From Pseudomonadota bacterium (GTDB taxonomy: Bacteria > Pseudomonadota > Alphaproteobacteria > SP197): 64,000 bases of DNA. Position 1 is the first letter of the stretch. Each line of letters opens with the position of its first letter. The notes below the pieces were generated by a model. The model made no database searches. It was not told the DNA's origin and saw only the letters and a list, made by a program, of their open reading frames with translations. This document shows, piece after piece, positions 35,523 to 44,509 of this stretch. The DNA lies in the NCBI GenBank assembly GCA_039028155.1, contig JBCCIS010000004.1, positions 1 through 64,000 of the forward strand, given 5' to 3'. The position numbers were made by a program, and so were the translations under genes.

Positions 35523-36426
35523 TGGCGTATCGCAATGGTCGAAGTCCCGGGAGACAGGCTCACCGCGGCAACTGTGGCTCATGCGGTGGCTGGCCCTGCA
35601 CGCACATGCGGTCGTCATGGAGCCGTTGCTGTGGTCGATCGCGCTGGTCTATGCGTCGCAATCACAACGCCTGACAACACGTGCATCGGCCATCTATCTC
35701 GAACGCATTCTCGGCCGACGGCCCGGCTTATGGGACCTTCATCGCCACACGAACATGTTCGCCCACGTCTTCGTCGACCGTGTCAAGCTGCTGTCCGGTG
35801 GACTGGATCGGTTCAATCTCCAGGTACGTGGCCAAGACCTGATCAGGCGGCAGCATGCCAGTGGGTGTGGCGGGGTTCTTGTTGGCGCGCATTTCGGCAG
35901 CTTCGAGGCGTTGCGCGCGTTTGACCGGATGTTGCCGGGACTGCAGGTCCACTATCTGATGTACCCGGAACACGCGACAATCTCGACCGGGTTGCTGAAC
36001 CAGCTCAACCCATCCGTCGCCGAACGGATCATCCCGCTGCAAGACGGCCAAACGGCGATGCTTCAAGTGTTCGAGGCGCTGAATAACGGAGACTTCGTCG
36101 CGTTTCTGGGTGACCGCCTCGTCGATACTTCGATCCGCGGTCAGATCCAGGTACCATTTCTCGGCGACACCATAAAAGTGCCGACCTCGCCTTACATTGC
36201 CGCGATGGCCGCACGCGTTCCGCTGTTCTTCTGCACGGCGCCGCGGCTGGGAAAGGACCACTATGCGATCGAGTTTTCGATGCTCTACGACGGCAGTCCA
36301 GTCGATCGGGCCGAGCGCGACGACAGGATTGCCGCTCTGGCTGAGAGCTACACGGCGAAGTTGGACGATATGTGCCGCCGCTATCCTTATAACTGGTTCA
36401 ACTTCTTCGATATCTGGAGCGAGTGA
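35512..36426 (+). CDS. LpxL-like lysophospholipid acyltransferase
   Basis: This 304-residue membrane-associated acyltransferase has the HX4E catalytic motif at His127-Glu132 (GAHFGSFEALRAF). Further LpxL-family features are FVAFLGDRLVD and the C-terminal CRRYPYNWFNFFDIWSE, whose YP-WFNFFDFW pattern is highly conserved. It probably transfers the finished polyene acyl chain from ACP to a lipid or glycolipid acceptor. The ATG at 35512 overlaps the dehydratase gene by 11 bases. The far end overlaps the putative signal peptide of the next gene. Confidence 0.85.
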   Translation: MTTSGVSQWSKSRETGSPRQLWLMRWLALHAHAVVMEPLLWSIALVYASQSQRLTTRASAIYLERILGRRPGLWDLHRHTNMFAHVFVDRVKLLSGGLDRFNLQVRGQDLIRRQHASGCGGVLVGAHFGSFEALRAFDRMLPGLQVHYLMYPEHATISTGLLNQLNPSVAERIIPLQDGQTAMLQVFEALNNGDFVAFLGDRLVDTSIRGQIQVPFLGDTIKVPTSPYIAAMAARVPLFFCTAPRLGKDHYAIEFSMLYDGSPVDRAERDDRIAALAESYTAKLDDMCRRYPYNWFNFFDIWSE

Positions 36427-36955
36427 ATTCCACTGCGCCGCACCGCCGGTCACAGACATCGAAGCCGCGCTCACGGCACGCCCCGCCGCATTCGATAGCA
36501 CGGTCAGCTATCGTGAAGAGATCTATCATCCGGCCATAACAACACCAGTGGTCGCACACGGTTGGTTCGAATATTCCGACGACGGCGCATTGATACGCCA
36601 CCAAACGGAGCCGCAGGCTGAAACCGTGACCATCGGAGCAGATCACATTCACCGCCGGCGCGAAGCAAGCGGCTTCACCACCACCGTCTCCATTCCGTCC
36701 CAGTTGGCGCCGTTTTTTGCACTGCTGCGGGCGTTGGTTTCCGGCAACCATGAAGTTCTTGTCTCGCTGTTGGACGGTCACGCCGCCGACATGGACAACA
36801 GTGCTACCGGTTGGATCCTGACGCTTAGAACCGACGGTACGACGGATGCCGCCATCACGATGATTCTGAGCGGTTGCGATGATGTGCTGCAGGCCGTCGA
36901 AGTCCACCTGCCCGACGATACCCGTCGGCGCTATGTGTTTGAAGAACCGGCATGA
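36329..36955 (+). CDS. LolA-like outer-membrane lipoprotein carrier (start uncertain)
   Basis: The frame encodes a protein with a LolA-like pattern: AALTARPAAFDSTVSYREEIYHPAITTPVVAHGWFEYSDDGALIRHQTEP then TVTIGADHIHRRR. This matches the LolA-related carriers of aryl-polyene clusters. No ATG, GTG or TTG exists between the previous stop (36426) and the conserved region. The nearest in-frame start is TTG at 36329. From there the frame gives a good signal peptide (basic RATRR, hydrophobic TICAAAILITG, then SISGAS), although this requires 98 bases of out-of-frame overlap with the acyltransferase. The alternatives are an unusual start or a sequencing error. The stop overlaps the exporter start. Confidence 0.65.
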   Translation: MPLWLRATRRSWTICAAAILITGSTSSISGASEFHCAAPPVTDIEAALTARPAAFDSTVSYREEIYHPAITTPVVAHGWFEYSDDGALIRHQTEPQAETVTIGADHIHRRREASGFTTTVSIPSQLAPFFALLRALVSGNHEVLVSLLDGHAADMDNSATGWILTLRTDGTTDAAITMILSGCDDVLQAVEVHLPDDTRRRYVFEEPA

Positions 36956-39180
36956 AACGGGTTTGGACCGCGGTCGCCGCGCTTGGAATCCTCATGGTCT
37001 TGGCCATCACCACCGTTGACGTCAGGACGGATGCCGATGCCGTCTTTGCGCCGGACACGTTGGACCTGAACCCTCTCGATACGTCCGTCGGCCGCGAGCT
37101 GATTGTGGCGCTGGTGTCCGCCGATCAGGCAGAACGAACCGACCTGGCGCGCGACATCGCTGCCATGCTCGAACGTGATCCCAAGGTCGCGATGGTGAAT
37201 GCCGGCCCCGGCAGTTTTTCAGATGCCTTTCTGGAATGGGTCTGGAACCGTCGCTTTCGCCTTGCTCTGCCCGAACCCGCCGATCTATCCGTCGCTGGGC
37301 TCTCCGAACATCTTGCCGAGGCGCGGCAAAGCCTGACCAGCGCCGAGGGGATGATGTTCGGCGACCGGCTGCTGCGCGACCCGACAGGCAGCTTCGCACG
37401 CCTCCTCAACCGCTTCGCCGACGGCGTACCGGAACTCGCCCAATATGATGGCGTCTGGCAATCGCGCGATGGTGAAGCGGCTTTGTTGTTCGTCACACTC
37501 GCCGACCGTGACTTCGAAACCGGTGAGATCGCAGCCCTGACCCAGGCTGTTCGTGAACGCGCTGCCATTGCCGACACAGCGGTCTATCTGCTTGGCCCAC
37601 GCGTCATCGCTGCGGAGATCAGTGCTGAAACGTCGCGTGAATCGACGCGCGCCGCCCTCATAGCCATCGGCCTGCTGCTGGCCTGGCTGATATGGGTCCT
37701 GCGCTCCGCGCGTGCGCTTGTCCTGGCCATTCTGCCGATGGCATGTGGTTTTCTGGCCGGCTGCCTGGCGACCCAGGTCTTGTTCGGCTCGGTTCATGTC
37801 ATTGCGCTCGGTTTTGGCGGTGTGCTGACCGGGCTGGCACTCGACTACGCGCTGCACGTTCTGGGGCATCCCGGGTCATCCCGATCCAACGCGCAGCGAC
37901 TGGTCTTGCTGGGCGCGGTGACAACGGCGGTCGGCTTCCTCGCCATGCTGGGATCCGGAGTACCGGCCTTGATGCAGACCGGTGTATTCGTGGCCACCGG
38001 CCTTCCCGTTGCAGCCGTCTTCAGCCGCACGATCCCGTCAGATCCGGATCATGTTCTCCATGCGCCGCCGTTTGAGCGGCTGGCGTGGCCGATGCCCTTC
38101 CGCCCCTGGATCGAGATCGGGTTTCTGATCGCCGGCATCGCGGTTATTGCCGGCTACTCGACCAACACGTCGTCGACGCTCTTTGACCCTCCTGACATCG
38201 TGGCCGAAACGATCGACCGATTTGAAACCATGGTTGACCTGCCCTCTGGCCGTCATGCCGTGATGATGGAAGCCTCGACCCTGAGCGAACTACTCGCGCG
38301 GCAGACTGAACTGGCGGGTGTCCTGATCTCCGCGGTCAGCGACGGTGCGCTCGATCGCTACGCCATGACCTCGGCGTTTCTACCTGCGACGGCAACATTG
38401 CCGACACTGGCTGATCGTTTGCCCGACGTTGTGGTCTTCGAGGAGCGTGCAGCGCAGGCACTAAGCGCCAACGGCATGGAGCCGGAATTCGCGGCAGAAC
38501 AGGGCGTGGCTTACAGCGATGCGCTTCATGCGCCTGTCATCACTTACGCAGAATTAGAAGCCTTTCCCGAAACCCGCCCTCTAGCCGCGCGCCTTGACAC
38601 GACGGCGACCGGCTTGCGCGAAATCGTGCGGCTGTATGGTTTGATTGATGCCGAAGCCGTGGCTGGCGCTGTTGCCGAGAGCGAGATCCCCGGGGTACAT
38701 ATGCTGGATCTGGCTGGCCCGATTGACGATGCCATGGTCGCACTGCGCCATAAGGTTTTGCTATGGCTGGGCATCGGTTCGATTGTCGCGTTCGCCGTCC
38801 TGCTGATCGGCCATCGAGAGAAACGGCGGGCCGTCGTGATCGCGCGCACGACCGGTGCCGCCGTCGGCCTGACGGCCCTGTTGATGGCGGGCATCGGCGG
38901 TCCGCTGGGCATTTTCGAGATCGTGGCGCTGACGCTCGTCTTCGGCATCGGGATCGACTACGGCCTCTTCCTTGACCGCAAATCGGACTCCGACCAGCGC
39001 GTCGCCGATTTCCGTTCGGTCGGCCTCTGCGCGGTGTCGACCATGATCGCGTTCTCGATCATGGCTTTCTCGCCGGTGAAGTTGCTTCACGATATCGGCT
39101 TGACGGTATTCTTGGGCGTCTTGGTCACGCTGGTGCTACATTCGTCAAAGACACACCGGTTCCGAGAACGGACTACATGA
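36952..39180 (+). CDS. MMPL/RND-family exporter
   Basis: This 742-residue inner-membrane transporter has two repeated halves. Each has a large periplasmic loop after the first helix and a bundle of about five helices (IGLLLAWLIWVLRSARALVLAILPMACGFLAG, then VIALGFGGVLTGLALDYALHV in the first half; LWLGIGSIVAFAVLLIG and LVFGIGIDYGLF in the second). The GxxxDY motifs in the fourth helices are typical of MMPL proteins that move lipids. Such exporters are core members of aryl-polyene clusters and probably move the lipid-linked polyene out of the inner membrane. The ATG and following TGA overlap those of its neighbours on both sides. Confidence 0.9.
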   Translation: MKRVWTAVAALGILMVLAITTVDVRTDADAVFAPDTLDLNPLDTSVGRELIVALVSADQAERTDLARDIAAMLERDPKVAMVNAGPGSFSDAFLEWVWNRRFRLALPEPADLSVAGLSEHLAEARQSLTSAEGMMFGDRLLRDPTGSFARLLNRFADGVPELAQYDGVWQSRDGEAALLFVTLADRDFETGEIAALTQAVRERAAIADTAVYLLGPRVIAAEISAETSRESTRAALIAIGLLLAWLIWVLRSARALVLAILPMACGFLAGCLATQVLFGSVHVIALGFGGVLTGLALDYALHVLGHPGSSRSNAQRLVLLGAVTTAVGFLAMLGSGVPALMQTGVFVATGLPVAAVFSRTIPSDPDHVLHAPPFERLAWPMPFRPWIEIGFLIAGIAVIAGYSTNTSSTLFDPPDIVAETIDRFETMVDLPSGRHAVMMEASTLSELLARQTELAGVLISAVSDGALDRYAMTSAFLPATATLPTLADRLPDVVVFEERAAQALSANGMEPEFAAEQGVAYSDALHAPVITYAELEAFPETRPLAARLDTTATGLREIVRLYGLIDAEAVAGAVAESEIPGVHMLDLAGPIDDAMVALRHKVLLWLGIGSIVAFAVLLIGHREKRRAVVIARTTGAAVGLTALLMAGIGGPLGIFEIVALTLVFGIGIDYGLFLDRKSDSDQRVADFRSVGLCAVSTMIAFSIMAFSPVKLLHDIGLTVFLGVLVTLVLHSSKTHRFRERTT

Positions 39181-40376
39181 CAGGAGCTTCTCTTCGGGAA
39201 AGCGCTGCACCGATCAAGATCACGGGCCACTCGCTGGTGACCTGCCTTGGTCACGGGCGCGCCGTCCACCTTGATGCGATGATCGAGGGACGCTCAGGTC
39301 TCGCGCCCAGTGACGTACCAGACCTGCCCTTCGGCTGCTTCATCGGCCGCGTGCCTGATATCGAAGGTCTGGACTTTCCAAAGGATGTCGCGGATTTCGA
39401 CAACCGCGCCAATCGGCTGGCTTTGGCCGCGCTCAACGCGGATGGTTTCAAAGATCGGATCGAGAAGGCGATCGCGCATTGGGGTGTGGCCCGTTTGGGC
39501 GTCATCATCGGCACCTCAACGTCGGGCATTGAAAAGCTGGAAACGGTGTACCGCGACCGCGAGGCCAACGCGCCTCTGCCTGAAAGTTACGTGATGCGCC
39601 ACCACGACAACCATCAGGCGGTCGCCGCGTTCCTACAAGAACACTTCGCCCTGACCGGACCGAGCTACTCGATCTCAACGGCCTGTTCCTCCTCTGCCAA
39701 GGCGTTGGTCGATGCCGTTCAACTGATCGAGGCCGGCCTGTGCGACGCGGTGCTGACCGGCGGCGTCGACAGCCTCTGCCTGACCACGCTGAACGGTTTC
39801 GAAGCCATGCAGTTGGTATCCCGCCAACCTTGTCGCCCGTGCGACGCCAACCGGGACGGCCTATCGATCGGTGAAGGTGCGGCCTTGATGCTTGTCGAGC
39901 GGTCGACATCACCGGGCGTGCGCCTGAGCGGGTACGGCGAGAGTTCCGACGGGGTCAGCATGTCGACACCGCCGGAGGATGGGTCAGGTGCCCATGCCGC
40001 GATCGAGGCGGCGCTTGAAAGGGCCCGACTGACACCGGATCAGGTCGGCTTTATCAATCTGCATGGCACGGCGACGCCAACAAACGACACAGCGGAGTGC
40101 CGGGCGGTTGCCAACGTGTTTGGCACCTCGACCCCTGCATCGTCGTTCAAGGGAGCGGTCGGCCATACCCTGGGCGCCGCCGGCGCGGTCGAGGCTGTCA
40201 TGTGTCTCATCGCCCAGGAGGCCGGCCTTGTGCCGGGTAATGTCGGGCTGGAGGACCTTGATCCGACGATAGCGTGCGACATCGTGCCGCAGAGCCGCCA
40301 TGGCGACCTCACGAACGTCATCACCAATGCTTTCGGATTTGGCGGCAGCAACTGCGTGCTTGTCCTGAGCGCATGA
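39177..40376 (+). CDS. 3-oxoacyl-ACP synthase (KAS II-like)
   Basis: This 399-residue condensing enzyme has the catalytic triad Cys170 (STACSSSAKAL), His296 (NLHGTATPTNDTAE) and His330 (GAVGHTLGAAGAVEA). It elongates ACP-bound chains with malonyl-ACP. In aryl-polyene systems such a ketosynthase works with the chain-length-factor-like partner encoded immediately downstream, whose start overlaps its stop (ATGA). It is the only complete ketosynthase in the window, whereas described aryl-polyene loci usually carry more than one. Confidence 0.92.
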   Translation: MTGASLRESAAPIKITGHSLVTCLGHGRAVHLDAMIEGRSGLAPSDVPDLPFGCFIGRVPDIEGLDFPKDVADFDNRANRLALAALNADGFKDRIEKAIAHWGVARLGVIIGTSTSGIEKLETVYRDREANAPLPESYVMRHHDNHQAVAAFLQEHFALTGPSYSISTACSSSAKALVDAVQLIEAGLCDAVLTGGVDSLCLTTLNGFEAMQLVSRQPCRPCDANRDGLSIGEGAALMLVERSTSPGVRLSGYGESSDGVSMSTPPEDGSGAHAAIEAALERARLTPDQVGFINLHGTATPTNDTAECRAVANVFGTSTPASSFKGAVGHTLGAAGAVEAVMCLIAQEAGLVPGNVGLEDLDPTIACDIVPQSRHGDLTNVITNAFGFGGSNCVLVLSA

Positions 40377-41161
40377 CGGCGATCCGGGTCTATTTGGACG
40401 GTGTGTCGTTCTGGACGCCCGGCATTGAGAGCTGGGAAGCGTTGTGCCGCGCACTGGACGCTGCCGGCAACACGTTGCCCGATACCGGAGAGGTTATGCC
40501 GGACAGTCTATCGCCGCGGGCCGCGCGGCGCGTCAGTCCCCAAATTCGTCTGGCCGTCGCGATGGCTGAAAAGCTCGCACCATCATTGAGTCACGAGGCT
40601 GCCTGGGTCTTTGCGTCCTCGGTCGGCGAAGGCGAGACATTGCAGGTCATGCTCGAGGCGTTGCGCAGGCCCGACATGATGATCCAGCCGATCCGGTTCC
40701 AGAACGCCGTTCATAATGCCGCCTCCGGTCAGTGGAGCATCGCCGCGGGCATTAAGCAGCCGATGACCAGCATCGCCGCCCACGACGAAACCGTGGGCGC
40801 GGGCTTCCTTAAGGCGGGCATGCAGATCATCAGAGAAGACCGCCCTGTTGGTCTGGTGTTCTTTGATGTACCGATGCCCGAACCGATAAACGCGAAGCGA
40901 CCTCTTGGCGTACCGCTGGGCACCGCTTTCGCGCTGTCGCCGGTTCCCGGCCCGACAACGATGGCGGTTATCGACATGAACCTCTCCAGTGCGCCGGCGA
41001 CCGCACCGCAAAGCGAAGTTTCTTTGGCGCTGGCCGCCACCGGCAATCCAATTGCCGACGTTCTGCCCTTGATTGAGCGGATCGTCGACGAGACGGCGGG
41101 GGAGGTCATTGTCCGACTCCATGGTGGCGGCGCACTTCGCCTTCGTGTGTCTGCACCATGA
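40373..41161 (+). CDS. Beta-ketoacyl synthase chain-length-factor-like protein
   Basis: This 262-residue protein resembles the N-terminal half of a ketosynthase (family Ketoacyl-synt_2), with RRVSPQIRLAVAMAEKL, WVFASSVGEGETLQVMLEAL and FQNAVHNAASGQWSIAAGIKQPMTSIAAHDETVGAGFLKA. The position of the catalytic Cys is occupied by Ala/His (AAHDETVG), so it is not itself a condensing enzyme. By analogy to type II polyketide synthases, it would pair with the upstream ketosynthase and set chain length. Proteins of this kind are diagnostic of aryl-polyene clusters. Confidence 0.85.
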   Translation: MTAIRVYLDGVSFWTPGIESWEALCRALDAAGNTLPDTGEVMPDSLSPRAARRVSPQIRLAVAMAEKLAPSLSHEAAWVFASSVGEGETLQVMLEALRRPDMMIQPIRFQNAVHNAASGQWSIAAGIKQPMTSIAAHDETVGAGFLKAGMQIIREDRPVGLVFFDVPMPEPINAKRPLGVPLGTAFALSPVPGPTTMAVIDMNLSSAPATAPQSEVSLALAATGNPIADVLPLIERIVDETAGEVIVRLHGGGALRLRVSAP

Positions 41162-41583
41162 ACGTCCAGCATGCCCTCGACATGATGCCCCAGAAAGGCA
41201 CGATGCGCCTGCTTGAGCGGATTGATGACGCCGATGCGACGGCCATAACGTGTCGGGCACGCGACCACCGCGACCCCGACTACCCTCTGCGCCTTGACGG
41301 AAAGCTGATGGGGGTCACGCTTGTTGAACTCGGCGCTCAGGCTGCGGCAGCGCACGCCTCGTTGCACGGCGTCGGCGGACATCATACTGGTCTGCTTGTC
41401 ACGCTCCAGGATGTGACGGTCGATCGCCCGGATGGCGATGCGGCTATCGGTTGTTTCGTCGCCCACGCCGAACAGCTCTTTTTCGACGAGGGTGTTGCAC
41501 GCTATCGTTTCGCGGTCCGCGACGAACGCGGCGATTATGTGCGTGGAGAGGCCATGTTGAAGATGCGGGCGATCAAGAGATGA
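41158..41583 (+). CDS. 3-hydroxyacyl-ACP dehydratase-like hotdog protein (ApeP type)
   Basis: This 141-residue protein starts MNVQHALDMMPQKGTMRLLERIDD and continues with HRDPDYPLRLDGKLMGVTLVELGAQAAAAHASLHG, the pattern of the ApeP-like branch of FabZ/FabA hotdog dehydratases. It and the protein from 35202 probably form a heterodimeric dehydratase for polyene synthesis, as in described aryl-polyene systems. Both ends overlap neighbours by four bases. Confidence 0.85.
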   Translation: MNVQHALDMMPQKGTMRLLERIDDADATAITCRARDHRDPDYPLRLDGKLMGVTLVELGAQAAAAHASLHGVGGHHTGLLVTLQDVTVDRPDGDAAIGCFVAHAEQLFFDEGVARYRFAVRDERGDYVRGEAMLKMRAIKR

Positions 41584-42296
41584 TGCGGGCCTTGGTAACA
41601 GGTGGATCAAGCCCCATCGGCACCGCCGTAGCCGAAGAACTAGCCGGTTCCGACGTTCATGTCATCGTCCATGCCAATCACAACACGGCCGCTGCGAACG
41701 AGACCGTCGAACGCATCGTTCAGGGCGGCGGCAGCGCGGAGGCGCTGACACTCGATCTTCTCGACCCGAGTTCGGCCAACGTGCTGTCCGCCATGGCAGA
41801 CGACGCGGCGATCCAGATCTTCGTCCACTGCGTGGGTCGGTCTCGTGACATGCCGTTTGCCGCCATGTCGCATGAGGACTGGCATGAGATTGTCGATTTG
41901 AACCTGAACACCTTGTTCACGGCACTCAGGCCAATCATCCTTCCTATGATGCGCCAACGCTGGGGCCGCATCATCGCCGTGTCGTCGCTTACCGCGGTGA
42001 TCGGCAACCGCGGCCAGACCAATTACGCCGCCGCCAAGGGCGGCATGCTGGCGCTCGTCAAATCCTTGACCCGCGAATATGGCGCGCGTGGCCTGACAGC
42101 CAATGTCGTGGCGCCCGGACTGATCGAAACCGCCGATACCGAAGCGCTCAGCAACTTCGATGAGTTGATCAAGCACTGCCCGGCCAAGCGTGCCGGCAAA
42201 CCCGCCGAAGTCGCGGCATTGGTCGGCTTTCTGGCCTCCGAGCAGGCCAGCTACATTTCAGGGCAGCTGATCGCCATTGATGGCGGCACATCGTGA
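41580..42296 (+). CDS. 3-oxoacyl-ACP reductase (FabG-like)
   Basis: This is a 238-residue short-chain dehydrogenase. The cofactor site TGGSSPIGTAVAEEL lies near residue 8, with HCVGRSRDMP in the NNAG position, catalytic Ser in IIAVSSLTAVIG and Tyr/Lys in TNYAAAKGG. The C-terminus EQASYISGQLIAIDGG is typical of FabG. It reduces 3-oxoacyl-ACP with NADPH before the dehydratases act. The ATG (second ATG at 41583) overlaps the dehydratase stop. Confidence 0.92.
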   Translation: MMRALVTGGSSPIGTAVAEELAGSDVHVIVHANHNTAAANETVERIVQGGGSAEALTLDLLDPSSANVLSAMADDAAIQIFVHCVGRSRDMPFAAMSHEDWHEIVDLNLNTLFTALRPIILPMMRQRWGRIIAVSSLTAVIGNRGQTNYAAAKGGMLALVKSLTREYGARGLTANVVAPGLIETADTEALSNFDELIKHCPAKRAGKPAEVAALVGFLASEQASYISGQLIAIDGGTS

Positions 42297-43609
42297 CCCC
42301 CGCCACAGATGAAGCGGACGTGACGGCGACACCGGTCGACAATTGTGATGTCTTCGTTGTCGGCGGAGGTCCGGCTGGCGCCGCGGTTGCCATCTTGCTT
42401 GCCGAAGGCGGCCTTGACGTGGTCATGGCCGAGAGGGAGCGGCATCCGCGGTTCCATGTCGGTGAGTCGCTGTTGCCACACTCTCTGCCCATCCTCGAGA
42501 GATTCGGCGTCATCGACCAGGTTCGCGAGATCGGCCAGCTCAAACCCGGCGCCGAATTCGTCAGCCAGGACGGCGCGACCAATCCGGTTTTCTGGTTCGA
42601 TAACGCGCTGACGGACGGCCCCGATCACGCCTATCAGGTGCGCCGAGCCGACTTCGACAAAATCCTGTTTGACCGCGCCCGCGACCTCGGCGTTCGCTGC
42701 TATGAGGGAACCACCGCGACCGTGAAAGTCTGCGACGACACCGCCGTCACGATCGCGACCGAAACGGATGATGGCGGCAAAGCGCGATACGATGCCGGGC
42801 TTCTGGTCGATGCATCAGGGCGCTCTACCATCACGGCCAGGATGTGGAACGACCGCCACGTCGACCGCCGTCACAATGTCGCGGCGATATTCGGTCACTT
42901 TTCAGGCGTCCCGCGCCTTGGCGGTCGTCGCGCCGGCAACATACGGATCCACCTGACCAACCCCGGCTGGATGTGGCAGATCCCGCTGACCGATGGCGTC
43001 ACATCGGTCGGCATGGTGACGTCTGGTGAGAGGATTGCCGGACGAAAGGGATCCATCGAGTCGTTCTTTCACCAGCATGTTGCCGGCAACCCAGAGGTCG
43101 CGCGCTTGTTGTCGGACGCCGAGCCAATCGGTCAGATGCGCACAACTGGCAACTTCTCCTACAGCGCCTCACGTGTCGTCGGGCCGGGCTTTGTCCGCGT
43201 CGGCGATGCCTATGGGTTCATTGACCCCATCTTTTCGACCGGCGTCCATCTGGCCTTTCTGGCTGCTGAAGAAGCCGCCCATGCCATTCTGACGGCTCGC
43301 CGTGAACCGAAACGACGCAATCAACTGTTTGCCGCTTACGAACGGTCCGTGCAACGCAGAGCTCGTTACATATCTTGGTTTATCTACAGTTTTGACGACC
43401 CTGCATTTCGCGAGCTACTTTTGAATCCCCGCAACGTGCTGGGCGTTGAACGAGCCATCATCTCCCTGCTTGCGGGAGACTTTCGGCAGGACCTGCGCCT
43501 TACCTCTCGAATCCAACTCTTCAAGGCAATTCGATGGCTCATGCAACGAAAAGAACGTGGAAGTCTTAGGAGGGTACCGGCGTGGCCAACAACATCCAAT
43601 CGGACGTAG
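42293..43609 (+). CDS. Flavin-dependent halogenase-like oxidoreductase
   Basis: This 438-residue FAD protein starts with GTG overlapping the reductase stop. The FAD-binding motif is VGGGPAGAAVAILLAE (24-38), followed by HPRFHVGESLLP (51-62). Two signatures of flavin-dependent halogenases are seen: a Lys at residue 84 in LKPGAEF, where the catalytic Lys of these enzymes lies, and WMWQIP at 226-231 (WxWxIP). It should use FADH2, halide and oxygen, and would need a separate flavin reductase, which I do not see in this window. Halogenated aryl polyenes such as xanthomonadin are known, so an aryl head group is a likely target. A non-halogenating monooxygenase or saturase role cannot be excluded. 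Confidence 0.8.
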   Translation: MTPATDEADVTATPVDNCDVFVVGGGPAGAAVAILLAEGGLDVVMAERERHPRFHVGESLLPHSLPILERFGVIDQVREIGQLKPGAEFVSQDGATNPVFWFDNALTDGPDHAYQVRRADFDKILFDRARDLGVRCYEGTTATVKVCDDTAVTIATETDDGGKARYDAGLLVDASGRSTITARMWNDRHVDRRHNVAAIFGHFSGVPRLGGRRAGNIRIHLTNPGWMWQIPLTDGVTSVGMVTSGERIAGRKGSIESFFHQHVAGNPEVARLLSDAEPIGQMRTTGNFSYSASRVVGPGFVRVGDAYGFIDPIFSTGVHLAFLAAEEAAHAILTARREPKRRNQLFAAYERSVQRRARYISWFIYSFDDPAFRELLLNPRNVLGVERAIISLLAGDFRQDLRLTSRIQLFKAIRWLMQRKERGSLRRVPAWPTTSNRT

Positions 43610-43869
43610 ATGGTGAGCTTCGTGACGAGGTGGCCGCGCTGATCGTCGAATCTCTCGTACTGGTCGATGTCACGTGGGATCAGATCAAACCCGCCGAACC
43701 CCTGTTCGGCGACGGACTGGGACTCGATTCCATCGACGCACTGGAACTGGCCTATGCCATTGCCGAAAAGTACGGCTTCAAGTTGCGCTCTGACGATGAG
43801 CGAAATGCGGAAATCTTTGCGTCGCTTAACTCGCTGACGCGCCATATCCAGGAGAACCGCGTGCGGTGA
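43582..43869 (+). CDS. Acyl carrier protein
   Basis: This is a 95-residue carrier protein with the phosphopantetheine site Ser50 in FGDGLGLDSIDALELAYAI. The GTG start has a strong AGGAGGG site and lies inside the 3' end of the halogenase gene. It holds the growing polyene chain. Only one ACP gene is seen, while many aryl-polyene loci have two, and no phosphopantetheinyl transferase is present in the window. Confidence 0.92.
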   Translation: MANNIQSDVDGELRDEVAALIVESLVLVDVTWDQIKPAEPLFGDGLGLDSIDALELAYAIAEKYGFKLRSDDERNAEIFASLNSLTRHIQENRVR

Positions 43870-44507
43870 CCGGGATGATGGCCCTTCTGGGAACAACATC
43901 CCTGGCAATCTTGGTCGTGGCGATCACGCTGGAGGTCTCCAACATCATATCCAGCCCGCAGTTCGACCTCTTGTTTGCGATCGCGTGCGGTGGCACGCTT
44001 GCGGCTTTCTTGATCAGAATCGGCATCGGAAAGATACGAGCCATTGTCACCGCCGCGCTGCTGGCATGCTGTGCTCTTGCTGCGCAAACTTGGGTTTCAG
44101 GTCTCGCCATGACGCCTTATCTCGCGATCGTGTTCATCAATGGCGTGGTCGCCTACATCTTCATGCGCAGTCTGATGCCGGGACGCGAACCCGTTCTGTT
44201 GCAGATCGTGACACTGATGGGTATCGAGCCACATGGTTCCCCGGCGTTTCGACGATTCATGATCGGGCAATGCCGCCTTTGGGCTGGTCTTAGCCTCCTG
44301 ACCGCACTTTGCGCTCTGGTCGCCATGGCACTACCGGCGGATCGTGACCTGGCCGGCATCGCTGCCGCTGCGCTGATCGCAACCCAAGTCGCCTGGTTCA
44401 TCCTGTCGCACGAGTATGCCAACCGCCGGTATGGCCGACCCGAGACCTGGCGGGACACCCTGCGCACCATGGCGCGCCCCACCGTCTGGTCCGACCTCGA
44501 AATCTGA
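43866..44507 (+). CDS. Polytopic membrane protein of the polyene cluster
   Basis: This 213-residue protein has about six hydrophobic helices, including LGTTSLAILVVAITLEV, LLFAIACGGTLAAFLI, IVTAALLACCALAAQTW and LSLLTALCALVAMAL. The motif YIFMRSLMPGREPVLLQIVTLMGIEPHGSPAFRRFMIGQCRLW resembles the conserved membrane protein found beside the AMP-ligase in aryl-polyene and xanthomonadin clusters. The role is unknown. GTG start overlaps the ACP stop. Confidence 0.78.
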   Translation: MTGMMALLGTTSLAILVVAITLEVSNIISSPQFDLLFAIACGGTLAAFLIRIGIGKIRAIVTAALLACCALAAQTWVSGLAMTPYLAIVFINGVVAYIFMRSLMPGREPVLLQIVTLMGIEPHGSPAFRRFMIGQCRLWAGLSLLTALCALVAMALPADRDLAGIAAAALIATQVAWFILSHEYANRRYGRPETWRDTLRTMARPTVWSDLEI

Positions 44508-44509
44508 CG

